A stretch of 64,000 nt of DNA, from the NCBI RefSeq assembly GCF_040538665.1, contig NZ_JBEWXT010000001.1:3374501-3438500 (forward strand). The letters are read 5' to 3'. The first letter of the stretch is position 1. Every line of letters begins with the position of its first letter. A model generated the notes under the pieces. It worked only from the letters and a program-made list of their open reading frames with translations. It searched no databases and had not been told where the DNA came from. Shown one piece after another: positions 41,263 through 50,375 of the stretch. The position numbers were made by a program, and so were the translations under genes. The DNA is from Aureibaculum sp. 2308TA14-22 (GTDB lineage Bacteria > Bacteroidota > Bacteroidia > Flavobacteriales > Flavobacteriaceae).

Positions 41263-42621
41263 TTAATACGCTCTTTCTTCTAATTTAAAAAGGTTTAAGA
41301 TGGTTTGAAATATAATTTTTAAATCTAAAAAAAATGACCAATTTTCAATATAATAAATATCTAAGCGTATCCTGTTTTCCATGTCTTTTTTATTTTGTAT
41401 TTCACCTCTATATCCTCTTGCTTGTGCCAAACCAGTAATACCAGGTTTTACAAAATGCCTAACCATATATTTATCAATTTCTTTAGAATATTTTTTAGTA
41501 TGTATTAGCATATGCGGTCTAGGACCAACCACACTCATATCACCAATAAGAACGTTAAAAAATTGTGGAAGCTCATCAATACTGGTTTTTCGAATAAACC
41601 TGCCCACTTTGGTAATTCGCCGGTCTTCTTTTTGTACTTGGACAATGTTAGCTTCTCGATTCATCTTCATGGAACGAAATTTATAACAATAAAAAACATT
41701 ACCGTCTAACCCATCTCTTTCTTGCTTAAAAAATAAAGGGCCTTTTGATTCTAGTTTAATAATTATAAATAATATAGGTATAAGCCAAGTCATTACAAAT
41801 ATGATTATAAACAATGCAAAAACAATGTCAAAAATTCGTTTAATATATCTGATAATGGGCTTGTCAAATGGCAATTTTCTCAATGAAAGAACAGGGGTGT
41901 AATCAAAATACTCCAAGAACATTTCTTTACTAAATACATCTGTTACATCAGGAATCAATTTGAAAATTATCAGATTGTTTTCAGCAAAGTCAATAAATTT
42001 TTTAATTTGTTTTTGGCTCAATTCTGTGGTAGAACAATAAAGCTCATGTATCCCTTCACTTTTAATATAGTCAAAAGCATCGTTTATTTGACCTAAGTAG
42101 TTCTTTTGATTAGAGTTTTTATCTGAAAAATACCCCAATAATCTATAACCATATTCTGATCGTTCATTCAAAAAGCTAATAATTTTTTTTACATTTTCAT
42201 TTTCACCAATAACAACTACTTTTCTATAATTACCTCCACCAACTCTATATTTTTTTAGAGCAAATAAAAACAACGTTCTAAAAAATGCAATTAAAATATA
42301 TACAATAAGTAATATTTTAAGGTGATAAACAGTAACGCCAATTGTGTTAAAAACATTAATAAAGGCAAAATATGCCAAAGAAAAAATAATAATTTGACTA
42401 AAAAAACGAGTAATTACTTTTGGAGCTTTTAAAAGACGATGAAAGTTGTAAAATTTAGTAAAATAGCTAATACACAACCAACTGAAATTTATATAAAGAA
42501 GATGATAAAATTCAATTTTTTCTCTAAAAAAATAATACAGAATACCATTTATTATGATTAAATGGGCTAATGCTGATATGGGTTTTATAAATTTAGAGTA
42601 TCTTTTTTTTTGTAACGGCAT
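41263..42621 (-). CDS. Undecaprenyl-phosphate sugar phosphotransferase (WcaJ-like)
   Basis: A 452-residue polyprenyl glycosylphosphotransferase that starts repeat-unit assembly by moving a sugar-1-phosphate to undecaprenyl phosphate. It has an N-terminal block of about four membrane helices, a CoA-binding-like central region (KVVVIGENENVKKII), and a C-terminal PF02397 catalytic domain with KRIFDIVFAL, FFKQERDGLDG, YKFRSMKM, TSIDELPQFFNVL, GPRPHM and KPGITGLAQARGYRG. Glucose or a related sugar is typical, but the specificity is not readable here. It sits 4 bases after the O-antigen ligase-like gene. Confidence 0.93.
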   Translation of the reverse strand: MPLQKKRYSKFIKPISALAHLIIINGILYYFFREKIEFYHLLYINFSWLCISYFTKFYNFHRLLKAPKVITRFFSQIIIFSLAYFAFINVFNTIGVTVYHLKILLIVYILIAFFRTLFLFALKKYRVGGGNYRKVVVIGENENVKKIISFLNERSEYGYRLLGYFSDKNSNQKNYLGQINDAFDYIKSEGIHELYCSTTELSQKQIKKFIDFAENNLIIFKLIPDVTDVFSKEMFLEYFDYTPVLSLRKLPFDKPIIRYIKRIFDIVFALFIIIFVMTWLIPILFIIIKLESKGPLFFKQERDGLDGNVFYCYKFRSMKMNREANIVQVQKEDRRITKVGRFIRKTSIDELPQFFNVLIGDMSVVGPRPHMLIHTKKYSKEIDKYMVRHFVKPGITGLAQARGYRGEIQNKKDMENRIRLDIYYIENWSFFLDLKIIFQTILNLFKLEERAY

Positions 42622-42625
42622 TAGT

Positions 42626-43864
42626 TCAGTTTAGCTCGTCAAAATTAAAGCTATTTTTATGATTTTTAATGTTGATAAAGGCAAAAAAGTTGATAATTAA
42701 GGAAAATAAGATTACACCTGACTGTTGTTCTAGAATGTTATCAAATAGCATAAGTATACTAAAGAATGATAATAGACTGAAGAAAAGTATGTTTTTTTGA
42801 CCTAATGCTAGTTTAAAATTAACAAAAAGAAATAGGAAAAAGATGATAAGTCCAATTATTCCACAATCCAACCAAACACCAAGATATTGATTATGAGAAT
42901 GATAAGATTTTTCCAATAATACATCTGAAGTTTGTGCGTAACAGTTGGCCAATTCATTTCTTACATCACCAATGCCATGACCAAATATGGGTTTTTCTTT
43001 TATCTTTTCGATGGCACATTTATAAATGCCAAAACGGATACTTGTAGAATTTGTATTTTCAATCTGGTTATAACTACGAGCAATAAAAACTTCTTTAAAT
43101 CTTTTTTGAGTTACTGGTGCAACTAAAATCATTAACCCAACTGCTACTAGCCCAATCAGTACATATTTTTTCTGTTTTAGGCTTTTCACCCGATATACCA
43201 TATAAACTACTGATGCTAAAACTAAAGCCAATAAAACCCCTTTTCTTGATAGGAATAAAAGCATGGAAAACAATAGGAATATCCCAACGAGTATCCCCAT
43301 TTTATGCAATTTTCTTTTTAAAGTAAAAAGTAATTCTATCCCAAATAAAACTGAAATTGAAATAAACAAAGATGCATATATAGGGTGCTGACTTATGCCC
43401 CACATTTCGTGATTAAGGTGCGAATAATATAAATTAATATTCGTGTTTTGAGTTAGAAACCCAAGTTGATAAAAAAACAGTAGAATTAGATAGCAGTAAA
43501 TAATTGAAACAACAAAATAGGTTGTTAAAAACAATCGGATTTGTTTAGGTGTAATATAAATCTTTGTAGTTGAAACCAAACCAAAAAGTATTGGAAAAAT
43601 CAAAATAGAAAGCCTAGTTGTTAGGGTTTTATCAATATCTACAAAATTGTCAGTAAAAAATAGGCTTAGAATATAAAGTATGTACAAAGAGGCATAAAAA
43701 ATAACTTTTTTAAAATTAAACGCTTGCTTTTTATTAGTAATAAAAGTGAAAAGAGCAATTGCAAAAAGTAAAATTACAGGCAATCCTTTTAGCCTATTGG
43801 GTGTTATGGGGAAAAAGGCAAAAAGTAGCAATCCATACAAAAAGAGGTTCTTTACTTTTTTCAT
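42626..43864 (-). CDS. O-antigen ligase-family membrane protein
   Basis: A 412-residue inner-membrane protein with about 11-12 helices and a large periplasmic loop carrying KSYHSHNQYLGVWLDCGIIG, the conserved His region of the Wzy_C/WaaL family. It could ligate the completed polymer to lipid A core or act as polymerase. A second Wzy-like protein is at 46713-47975, so the division of labour is unclear. It begins immediately after the WcaI-like gene, with no gap. Confidence 0.87.
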   Translation of the reverse strand: MKKVKNLFLYGLLLFAFFPITPNRLKGLPVILLFAIALFTFITNKKQAFNFKKVIFYASLYILYILSLFFTDNFVDIDKTLTTRLSILIFPILFGLVSTTKIYITPKQIRLFLTTYFVVSIIYCYLILLFFYQLGFLTQNTNINLYYSHLNHEMWGISQHPIYASLFISISVLFGIELLFTLKRKLHKMGILVGIFLLFSMLLFLSRKGVLLALVLASVVYMVYRVKSLKQKKYVLIGLVAVGLMILVAPVTQKRFKEVFIARSYNQIENTNSTSIRFGIYKCAIEKIKEKPIFGHGIGDVRNELANCYAQTSDVLLEKSYHSHNQYLGVWLDCGIIGLIIFFLFLFVNFKLALGQKNILFFSLLSFFSILMLFDNILEQQSGVILFSLIINFFAFINIKNHKNSFNFDELN

Positions 43865-45091
43865 TTAATTTGAACTTTCAATAACTTTATCAAAACTCAC
43901 CTTAAAATCACTTAATATTTTTTGGCTAGAAAAATGAGTAGTAACATATTCTCTTGCATTTACACCCAATTCAGTTCCAAGTGCTGTATTATACATTAAT
44001 TTTTCAATTGTAAATAAAACACCTTTTAAGTCATCTGATTTAAAATAATATCCGCCTTTGGATTCTTGTATTACTTCAGCAACCTCTGATTCTAGATTCC
44101 CAGTTATTATAGATGGTTTTTGACTAGCCATCATGGCTAAAATTTTAGAGGGCATAACTGTGTCAATACTATTTTCTTTTTGAAATAAGATATGAACGTC
44201 TGCACTACATAATAAATCAGAAAGTTCTCGATAAGAAACAGGATCATAGCATTTTACATGATTAAGCTTATGTAATTCTAAAATTAGCTTATCTTTTTTG
44301 GCACCATCTCCAACTACTACAAGTTCAACATTATTAAATCTTTTAAGCTCTTCGGCAAATTTTAAAAAGAAGTCCCAATCTTGTTTTTCACCTATATTGC
44401 CAGAATATAAAATTTTAAATTTATCGGATGACAAATATTTATGTTTCTGGTTTTTTTCAGGACCAATAAAATCAATATCTACCCAGTTTGGTAATAAATG
44501 GGTAGAAATATTTTTTGATTTTCTTTTAACTTTATTATACATGGCATTACTAATGGTGCTAATGGCATCTGCACGATTCAAGAGAAACCTTTCTATTTTG
44601 AACAATATTTTTAAAAAGAGATTGTTTTTCTTGATTAGATTTGATTCAATTGCGGCGTCTAACTCAAAATCTTGAATGTGAACCCACAATTTAGCTCTTT
44701 TTAATTTAGACAATAGTTTAGCAGGAATAATAGTGCTTGTAAATGGTATGATACATAGCACTAAATCAGTTTTCTTAATTTTTAAGATATTTATTAAACT
44801 TCCTAAAGTAAAATCAATTAAATGCAGAACTCTTTTAAAAAATGTGGGATTATTGGGGACATATTGTTTATATCGATAAACTTTAATGTTATTTATTGTT
44901 TCTTTAATAAACCTACTCTTTTTTAGATAATTTTTATTTATTTCCCATGCAGGATAATAGGGAAAACCAGTAATTATATTAACTTCAAATCCATTTTCAG
45001 ATAAGTATTCTGCCAACTGTGTTGTGTATAAACCTATGGCAGTATCTTCAGGGTAGTAATTGACACCAATAATTGTGATCGTTTTATTCAA
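43865..45091 (-). CDS. WcaI-like glycosyltransferase (GT4)
   Basis: A 408-residue GT-B glycosyltransferase. The N-terminus IIGVNYYPEDTAIGLYTTQLAEYLSENG resembles colanic-acid WcaI, and the C-terminal half carries KILYSGNIGEKQDWDFFLKFA and the donor-site CSADVHILFQKENSIDTVMPSKILAMMASQKP with a conserved Glu region. Not membrane-spanning. It overlaps the WcaF-like gene by 8 bases and is contiguous with the ligase-like gene. Confidence 0.9.
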   Translation of the reverse strand: MNKTITIIGVNYYPEDTAIGLYTTQLAEYLSENGFEVNIITGFPYYPAWEINKNYLKKSRFIKETINNIKVYRYKQYVPNNPTFFKRVLHLIDFTLGSLINILKIKKTDLVLCIIPFTSTIIPAKLLSKLKRAKLWVHIQDFELDAAIESNLIKKNNLFLKILFKIERFLLNRADAISTISNAMYNKVKRKSKNISTHLLPNWVDIDFIGPEKNQKHKYLSSDKFKILYSGNIGEKQDWDFFLKFAEELKRFNNVELVVVGDGAKKDKLILELHKLNHVKCYDPVSYRELSDLLCSADVHILFQKENSIDTVMPSKILAMMASQKPSIITGNLESEVAEVIQESKGGYYFKSDDLKGVLFTIEKLMYNTALGTELGVNAREYVTTHFSSQKILSDFKVSFDKVIESSN

Positions 45092-45626
45092 GCCGTTTTT
45101 TTATTGGTTTTGAAGGGTTTCCATAACAAACCCAGCCTTCAGGCATATCTTCAAAAACGTTACTTCTTGCTCCAATAACACATTGCTTATTAACTTTTAC
45201 ACCTGGAGCAACAAAGACGTCAGTAGCTAACCAACATTCATCAGATATCTCAATTCTTTCTTCAAAAATTGGAAAATCGACTTTTGTATAATCGTGTGAT
45301 GCTGCACATAAATAAGATTTTTGAGAAATAACGGTATTTGAACCTATGATTATTTCGCCAAGGCTATATAATACAACATTATCTCCAATCCAGCTATAAT
45401 CTCCAATTTGTATTTTCCACGGATAGGTTATTGTTGCAGATGGCCTTATAATAACTTTTTTCCCAATTTTAGCTCCAAATAACCTCAATAAAAATCTACG
45501 CCAACCATACAAAAATTGTGGTGATAGTTTGAAAAACAATGCATTGACAAACCTCCATAACTGCACGGTAAGAATACTTTTACCCCTGAAATTAGATGGG
45601 AGTTTGAAAAGATTTAGGTTCTGCAT
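45084..45626 (-). CDS. WcaF-like colanic acid acetyltransferase
   Basis: A 180-residue hexapeptide-repeat O-acetyltransferase, probably trimeric, using acetyl-CoA. The left-handed helix repeats are visible (IGKKVIIRPSATITYPWKIQIGDYSWIGDNVVLYSL; IIIGSNTVISQKSYLCAASHDY) with the catalytic-type His in AASHDYTK, and the C-terminal GWVCYGNPSKPIKKR. It would decorate a sugar of the repeat unit. Five bases after the preceding GT4 gene and overlapping the WcaI-like gene by 8 bases. Confidence 0.92.
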   Translation of the reverse strand: MQNLNLFKLPSNFRGKSILTVQLWRFVNALFFKLSPQFLYGWRRFLLRLFGAKIGKKVIIRPSATITYPWKIQIGDYSWIGDNVVLYSLGEIIIGSNTVISQKSYLCAASHDYTKVDFPIFEERIEISDECWLATDVFVAPGVKVNKQCVIGARSNVFEDMPEGWVCYGNPSKPIKKRLE

Positions 45627-45631
45627 TATAT

Positions 45632-46720
45632 TTAGTCTTCAAAGATATTTATTAGTGATTGTAAGAATACTTTTTCTGTAAAATTATTTTTAATATAATT
45701 AAAGTTATTAATCATAAGAGGTTCAAATTTAATCAAATTATCAGACACTATTTTTAATTTGTCTGCTATGTCTTCGGGTGAGTTTTTCTTTATATAAAAA
45801 CCGTTTTTGTCGGAAAAAAAATCGGAAATTCCAGCGTGATTGGTTGTTAAGATTAGGTTTCCTGTTGCCATTGCCTCTAACAATGATATGGGTTGACCTT
45901 CCATTTTATAATAGGTTGGGAAGACAAACACATTAGATTCCAACAATAGTTTTTTCTTGTTTTCTCCCTTAACTACTCCTAAATAATCACAATTTTTAAT
46001 TTTTGAAATTCTATTTAAAATTTCATCTTTTGTATTGTTAGCTATATTTCCAGCAAATTGAGCTGTAAATTTTATTTTTCTTTGTTGTAATATTTCCAAA
46101 GCATTCAACAAATCGAAAACACCTTTCTCGGTCATTAAATTACTAAGATAAACTATTCTTAACTCATCTTTGTATTTATTAAAAATGTTTTCATTGGTAT
46201 TTTCAAGTAAATAATTATCGACATAATTATTTAAAATAGATATTTTCTGATTTGGTAAAAAAGGAGTGAGATTATCTTTTAATTTTTCTGACAAAACAAT
46301 GCCTTTATCGGCTTTTTTTAAAATATTATAAAATATCTTTTTCTTAAGCCCTGATAGTAAATCGTATTGCGTCTTTAAATAATTACCATGTATATGAACA
46401 ATAACTTTTTTATTTAAAAGTTTTGCAAAATAGATAAACGGTGCATATTTTAAAACACCATAAAAAGTTTGCCCAATAGTTAAATAAACGATATCAACTT
46501 TTATTATTTTATATAAGTAAAAGTAATTTATTAATTGACTAATTATTTTTGTAAAAGAAAATTTTCCAACTTTTTCAGTAAAAATGTTCCCTGAAGTGTT
46601 TAAATATGTAACGTTAATATTATACTTTACAGGTAATTCGTTAATAATTTTATCATTACAAATACTAACACCAGTTATGGGAGGTGATAAAGGGCCAATT
46701 AATAATAATGTTTTACTCAT
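45632..46720 (-). CDS. Family 4 glycosyltransferase
   Basis: A GT-B glycosyltransferase of about 362 residues from ATG 46720 (MSKTLLLIGPLSPPITG); the frame also opens three codons earlier (46729), inside the upstream gene. The C-terminal half has VYLSNLMTEKGVFDLLNALEIL, NCDYLGVVKGENKKKLL and SNVFVFPTYYKMEGQPISLLEAMATGN, the GT4 donor-binding motif with the EXFG-like Glu region. Acceptor unknown. It overlaps the Wzy-like gene by 8 bases. Confidence 0.9.
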   Translation of the reverse strand: MSKTLLLIGPLSPPITGVSICNDKIINELPVKYNINVTYLNTSGNIFTEKVGKFSFTKIISQLINYFYLYKIIKVDIVYLTIGQTFYGVLKYAPFIYFAKLLNKKVIVHIHGNYLKTQYDLLSGLKKKIFYNILKKADKGIVLSEKLKDNLTPFLPNQKISILNNYVDNYLLENTNENIFNKYKDELRIVYLSNLMTEKGVFDLLNALEILQQRKIKFTAQFAGNIANNTKDEILNRISKIKNCDYLGVVKGENKKKLLLESNVFVFPTYYKMEGQPISLLEAMATGNLILTTNHAGISDFFSDKNGFYIKKNSPEDIADKLKIVSDNLIKFEPLMINNFNYIKNNFTEKVFLQSLINIFED

Positions 46721-47975
46721 ATAATACATTTTGATTTCTTTTCATAGCCATAGTTACCCAAAAGAGTGCTGAAGTCCAAAGAAATGAAGCCGCAGGAATT
46801 GAATATATGAAGATTAATACAAAGAGTATATTCCAAAAATTATGAATAGTGCTTGAGCCATAACGGATACTTTTTTTTATTGAGTTAAAGAAATCTACAA
46901 TCAATAAAATCATAATAATTAGACCTAAAAATCCATATTTATGAATAAAAGCAAATGGCAATAGATGTATATTATGGATGGATTTTTCTCCCAACAAGGC
47001 TGAGCTAATAACAGCATTGTCTATAAAATATTTTCCATCAATTACCCCACCCAAGCCTGAGCCAAAAATAAAAGAAAATATATTTTCTGTCCATAAAGAA
47101 ATTACTATCTGAGCCTCAATTAAGCGTTGAGATACAGATATATGGTAAGGGCTGGAATAATCTATACCTTCATTAATAATATCTAGCATTTGGCTTAGCC
47201 TAAAATAGATTTCAGAATTTTCAGAGAAAAAATTTAGAGAAAGAGTTATGATTTCTTGATAAGTCGTCAGTATTAAGATTAAAATTAAAGTGATAATAAT
47301 GATACGATCCAATTTTTTAAAATATATAGATAATCTGTAAATAAAATATAATAATAGCATTGCCATAAAAACCAATAGCAAAGCTCTATTTGAATTAGAT
47401 ACTTCTAAAAAAAAAGGAATTAGGGCTATGATGGATTTCAAATATTTTTTTTCAATCAAATAAAAATAAGACAAGCTTATTAAAACTATAAATAAAATAG
47501 ACGGGACTGTTAAGTCAAAAAGTATTACCAGATAACTTAAAATAATAATTACAGTTGCATACCAGTTAATTGTGTCAAAATCTAACTTTTTTTTAAATTT
47601 TAACATATTGGAAATTATAATGTATATCAATATTCCAAATGCAATATATACAAAATCAGCTATTAAATAAACTAATGGGTTTGCCAGCAAAATACCGTAT
47701 AACAGCTCTATACAAGTAAATCCGAACCATAAAGATACAATTATGTCCTCAATAAACATGACACTTGTATTCTTTAAAGTCAATTTTTTTAAAAGAATTT
47801 CAGTAAGAAAATAGAAAAAAGTAAAAATAATATTCGACAGTCTATAATAGGGAATTGCCGCAAAACCTGATATACCAAATAGATCAAAAACCTGTATGGC
47901 TATTATTTGAAAAATAAATAATGAAACTATATAATTAAATATCTTATTATTTATTTTTTTTACTTTCAAAAGCAC
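46713..47975 (-). CDS. Wzy-like oligosaccharide repeat-unit polymerase (putative)
   Basis: A 420-residue, very hydrophobic protein with about 11-12 predicted helices and one larger periplasmic loop (SENSEIYFRLSQMLDIINEGIDYSSPYH then GSGLGGVIDGKYFIDNAVISSALLGEKSIHNIHLLPFAF). This layout and the adjacent flippase gene fit a Wzy polymerase; Wzy sequences are too diverged for motif proof. It starts directly after the flippase stop with no gap and overlaps the next GT4 gene by 8 bases. The AT richness is visibly higher than in core genes, common for such loci. Confidence 0.75.
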   Translation of the reverse strand: MLLKVKKINNKIFNYIVSLFIFQIIAIQVFDLFGISGFAAIPYYRLSNIIFTFFYFLTEILLKKLTLKNTSVMFIEDIIVSLWFGFTCIELLYGILLANPLVYLIADFVYIAFGILIYIIISNMLKFKKKLDFDTINWYATVIIILSYLVILFDLTVPSILFIVLISLSYFYLIEKKYLKSIIALIPFFLEVSNSNRALLLVFMAMLLLYFIYRLSIYFKKLDRIIIITLILILILTTYQEIITLSLNFFSENSEIYFRLSQMLDIINEGIDYSSPYHISVSQRLIEAQIVISLWTENIFSFIFGSGLGGVIDGKYFIDNAVISSALLGEKSIHNIHLLPFAFIHKYGFLGLIIMILLIVDFFNSIKKSIRYGSSTIHNFWNILFVLIFIYSIPAASFLWTSALFWVTMAMKRNQNVLYE

Positions 47976-49238
47976 TTATTTTATTGAATTAGTAAATATT
48001 TTACGCTTAAAAGTATAATATAACCTGATGCTAACTAGGGCAAAATCAGAAATAATCCTTAAATAGACTAAATTCCAGAAAGTAACTTTGTCTAACACTG
48101 TTAAAATTGCCACAAAGGCAATATACAAAATGGACGATAGAATTAAAGAATAATTGAATTCTTTATGGAAATCAAATGCAACAAGCGTACAAGTGCCCAA
48201 CATAAAAGTAACGGCAACCATTGGGGTAATTAAAGCCAAAGCCCTTAAAACATCTGCATATTTTGTCATTTCCTGCCCACCGAACAGACCCAACAATTGT
48301 TCAGAAAACTGATAGAGAACTGCCATAAAAATAAGCCCTAATACAAAACTGCCCCAAATTAATTTTTTTAATACATTTTTATTTTTATTTCGCGATATGG
48401 TAGGAAATACGGCCTGTTGCAACATATCAAACGGAATAATGGATACTAGCACTATTTTTAGTGCTACATCAAAACCCGTAACATAATCCATTGTAAAATA
48501 AATTCCGATTAAAAAAATGGTGGCAAAGTTAAAGGTAAGTGATAAAAATCGACCTAAAAAGAACATATAAGCCTCTTGGACAAATTGTCTTAACACCTCA
48601 AATTTGACCCGTATAAATTTAAAATTATACTTTTTTAACAGGGTAACATAACCCAAAAAACCCATAATACTATTGGAAATGACAATTAGTATGACATGAA
48701 GTATTAGATCACTACTCGATTTAACCAATAAAATAGTACCTATTATCAACAATACCCTTGAAAACACTACGATAAATGTGGCGGGTTTTAACTTTTCAAT
48801 GCCCTGAAAATACCATATTGGAAAAAACACTTCGCCAATACCCATTAACAACATCAAAAATAAAATACTTTTATGTAGGGCGAAAGGATTAAAAAAAGAG
48901 AGTATAAAAAGGGTTGTGAAACTTAAAATCAGTAATAAAAGTTTTATGGTAAAAATGGAAGATGTAATTTGATTTATTTTTTCGTTATTATCCTTGTTTT
49001 CAACAATATACTTAGCCGCATAAATGTTAAATCCAAAATTGACAAACATTATAAAATATTGTATAACGGCATCCGACCAAGTTAAGATACCATAGCTGAA
49101 TTCGCCTAACACACGAACCAAGTAGGCAACCAACAGAAATTTTATACCAATATTAAAAACTCTTAAAAAAGTTAAATAGGAAAGGTTTTTTAGAATAATG
49201 GAATTATCAGGCGATATTGATTTAATTTTTTTAATCAC
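47976..49238 (-). CDS. Wzx-type oligosaccharide flippase
   Basis: A 420-residue MATE/PST-superfamily membrane protein with about 12 helices. The N-terminus NSIILKNLSYLTFLRVFNIGIKFLLVAYLVRVLGEFSYG and FPIWYFQGIEKLKPAT are characteristic of Wzx flippases, which move lipid-linked repeat units across the inner membrane. Followed with no gap by the Wzy-like gene and preceded by an 82-base gap behind the Wzz-like gene, which holds a 9-bp inverted repeat. Confidence 0.92.
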   Translation of the reverse strand: MIKKIKSISPDNSIILKNLSYLTFLRVFNIGIKFLLVAYLVRVLGEFSYGILTWSDAVIQYFIMFVNFGFNIYAAKYIVENKDNNEKINQITSSIFTIKLLLLILSFTTLFILSFFNPFALHKSILFLMLLMGIGEVFFPIWYFQGIEKLKPATFIVVFSRVLLIIGTILLVKSSSDLILHVILIVISNSIMGFLGYVTLLKKYNFKFIRVKFEVLRQFVQEAYMFFLGRFLSLTFNFATIFLIGIYFTMDYVTGFDVALKIVLVSIIPFDMLQQAVFPTISRNKNKNVLKKLIWGSFVLGLIFMAVLYQFSEQLLGLFGGQEMTKYADVLRALALITPMVAVTFMLGTCTLVAFDFHKEFNYSLILSSILYIAFVAILTVLDKVTFWNLVYLRIISDFALVSIRLYYTFKRKIFTNSIK

Positions 49239-49320
49239 AGAACTTATGCTTCAAAATAGTTTTAAAAACCAGATGAGAATCATTCCAAGTATAAGTTCTA
49301 ACATAAAGGAATTGAGATTA

Positions 49321-50364
49321 TCATTTGCTCTCAACGAAATTCTTTAAATACTTATTCCATTGCCTAAACAAAATAAACAACAACATCAGTAAACCAAACC
49401 CAACTCCTAGTAAAAAAGTATATTTTTTTAAAAGATCTCTTTCTTTCACGCCTACTTTACTAAAAGCTGAAACCACATTTAAAATATCTGTAGTTTCAGC
49501 TTTGGCCTTATTGTTACTGATTAAGTCTTTATTAAGCTCTAAACTTTCATTAAATAACTCTAGCTCGTTTGTTTTTTTAGCACCTTGAGCTAAGGTTATA
49601 TTAGTTCCCGTTTCTGATTTTTTAGCTTCAGTGATTAAAACCTCATTGTAAATATTTCTCAACGTATCAACTTCACTTAAAGATTTGATTAAAACATTTT
49701 CATTTTGCTGTAAGTTTTGATCGTTAATCTTTTTTTGATTTTTAAAATAAGGATTACTCTCAACAGAGTTTATGATAGGCACACTCAATTTTTCAAAAAT
49801 ACCATTGTTTAAAGATTTAACTTTAATCTGATGATATTTATAATCAAAATCCGTAAATCCTTTTTTAAATTCCTTAAAATCTACTCTACTAACAGTGGCT
49901 GTATCTACCTCATCAATAAATTTATCGAAAAGCTCATATTTTTCATTTTCGTTTCTAATAGGTTTGATGTAGAAGCCCTTCAATTTAGCTGCTTCACTTA
50001 CAGAAATATTCAAAGCTTCTGCCAATAAAACAGAATCTTTTTGTTTTACTAATTCATGATAGAATTCAATGTTTTTATACAATTGCTGTGCACTATTAAA
50101 ATTGTGTTCAACAATCATGGTAGAGGAGTATTTTTGGGGCTGAGTCAAGTCTAAAGCCAAACCTGCAATAGCACCGATTAAAATAGCTGCTCCTAATTTT
50201 ACAGCATTATTTCTTATAAATACCAAAGCTAAAATCAGTAAATTAAAAATACTAATAAAGAATCTGCCTATAGCGTTAAAAAGATTTTGAAACCCTTTCC
50301 CAATTACTTTAAATAGACTCCCTAAATCTACTTCTTCATCCTTTTGTATATTTTGCTTGCTCAT
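49321..50364 (-). CDS. Wzz-like chain-length determinant protein
   Basis: A 347-residue protein with two membrane helices (about 57-77, VKLGAAILIGAIAGLALDL, and 322-342, FLLGVGFGLLMLLFILF) flanking a large coiled-coil-rich periplasmic domain, the Wzz/PCP topology. Motifs are weak: the Pro-rich segment of classical Wzz near the second helix is not clear. The start of the protein has a further hydrophobic stretch (residues 34-50). It follows DUF6909 by 11 bases, linking the polysaccharide genes to the rnpA unit. Confidence 0.8.
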   Translation of the reverse strand: MSKQNIQKDEEVDLGSLFKVIGKGFQNLFNAIGRFFISIFNLLILALVFIRNNAVKLGAAILIGAIAGLALDLTQPQKYSSTMIVEHNFNSAQQLYKNIEFYHELVKQKDSVLLAEALNISVSEAAKLKGFYIKPIRNENEKYELFDKFIDEVDTATVSRVDFKEFKKGFTDFDYKYHQIKVKSLNNGIFEKLSVPIINSVESNPYFKNQKKINDQNLQQNENVLIKSLSEVDTLRNIYNEVLITEAKKSETGTNITLAQGAKKTNELELFNESLELNKDLISNNKAKAETTDILNVVSAFSKVGVKERDLLKKYTFLLGVGFGLLMLLFILFRQWNKYLKNFVESK

Positions 50365-50375
50365 TTTTACTAAAT

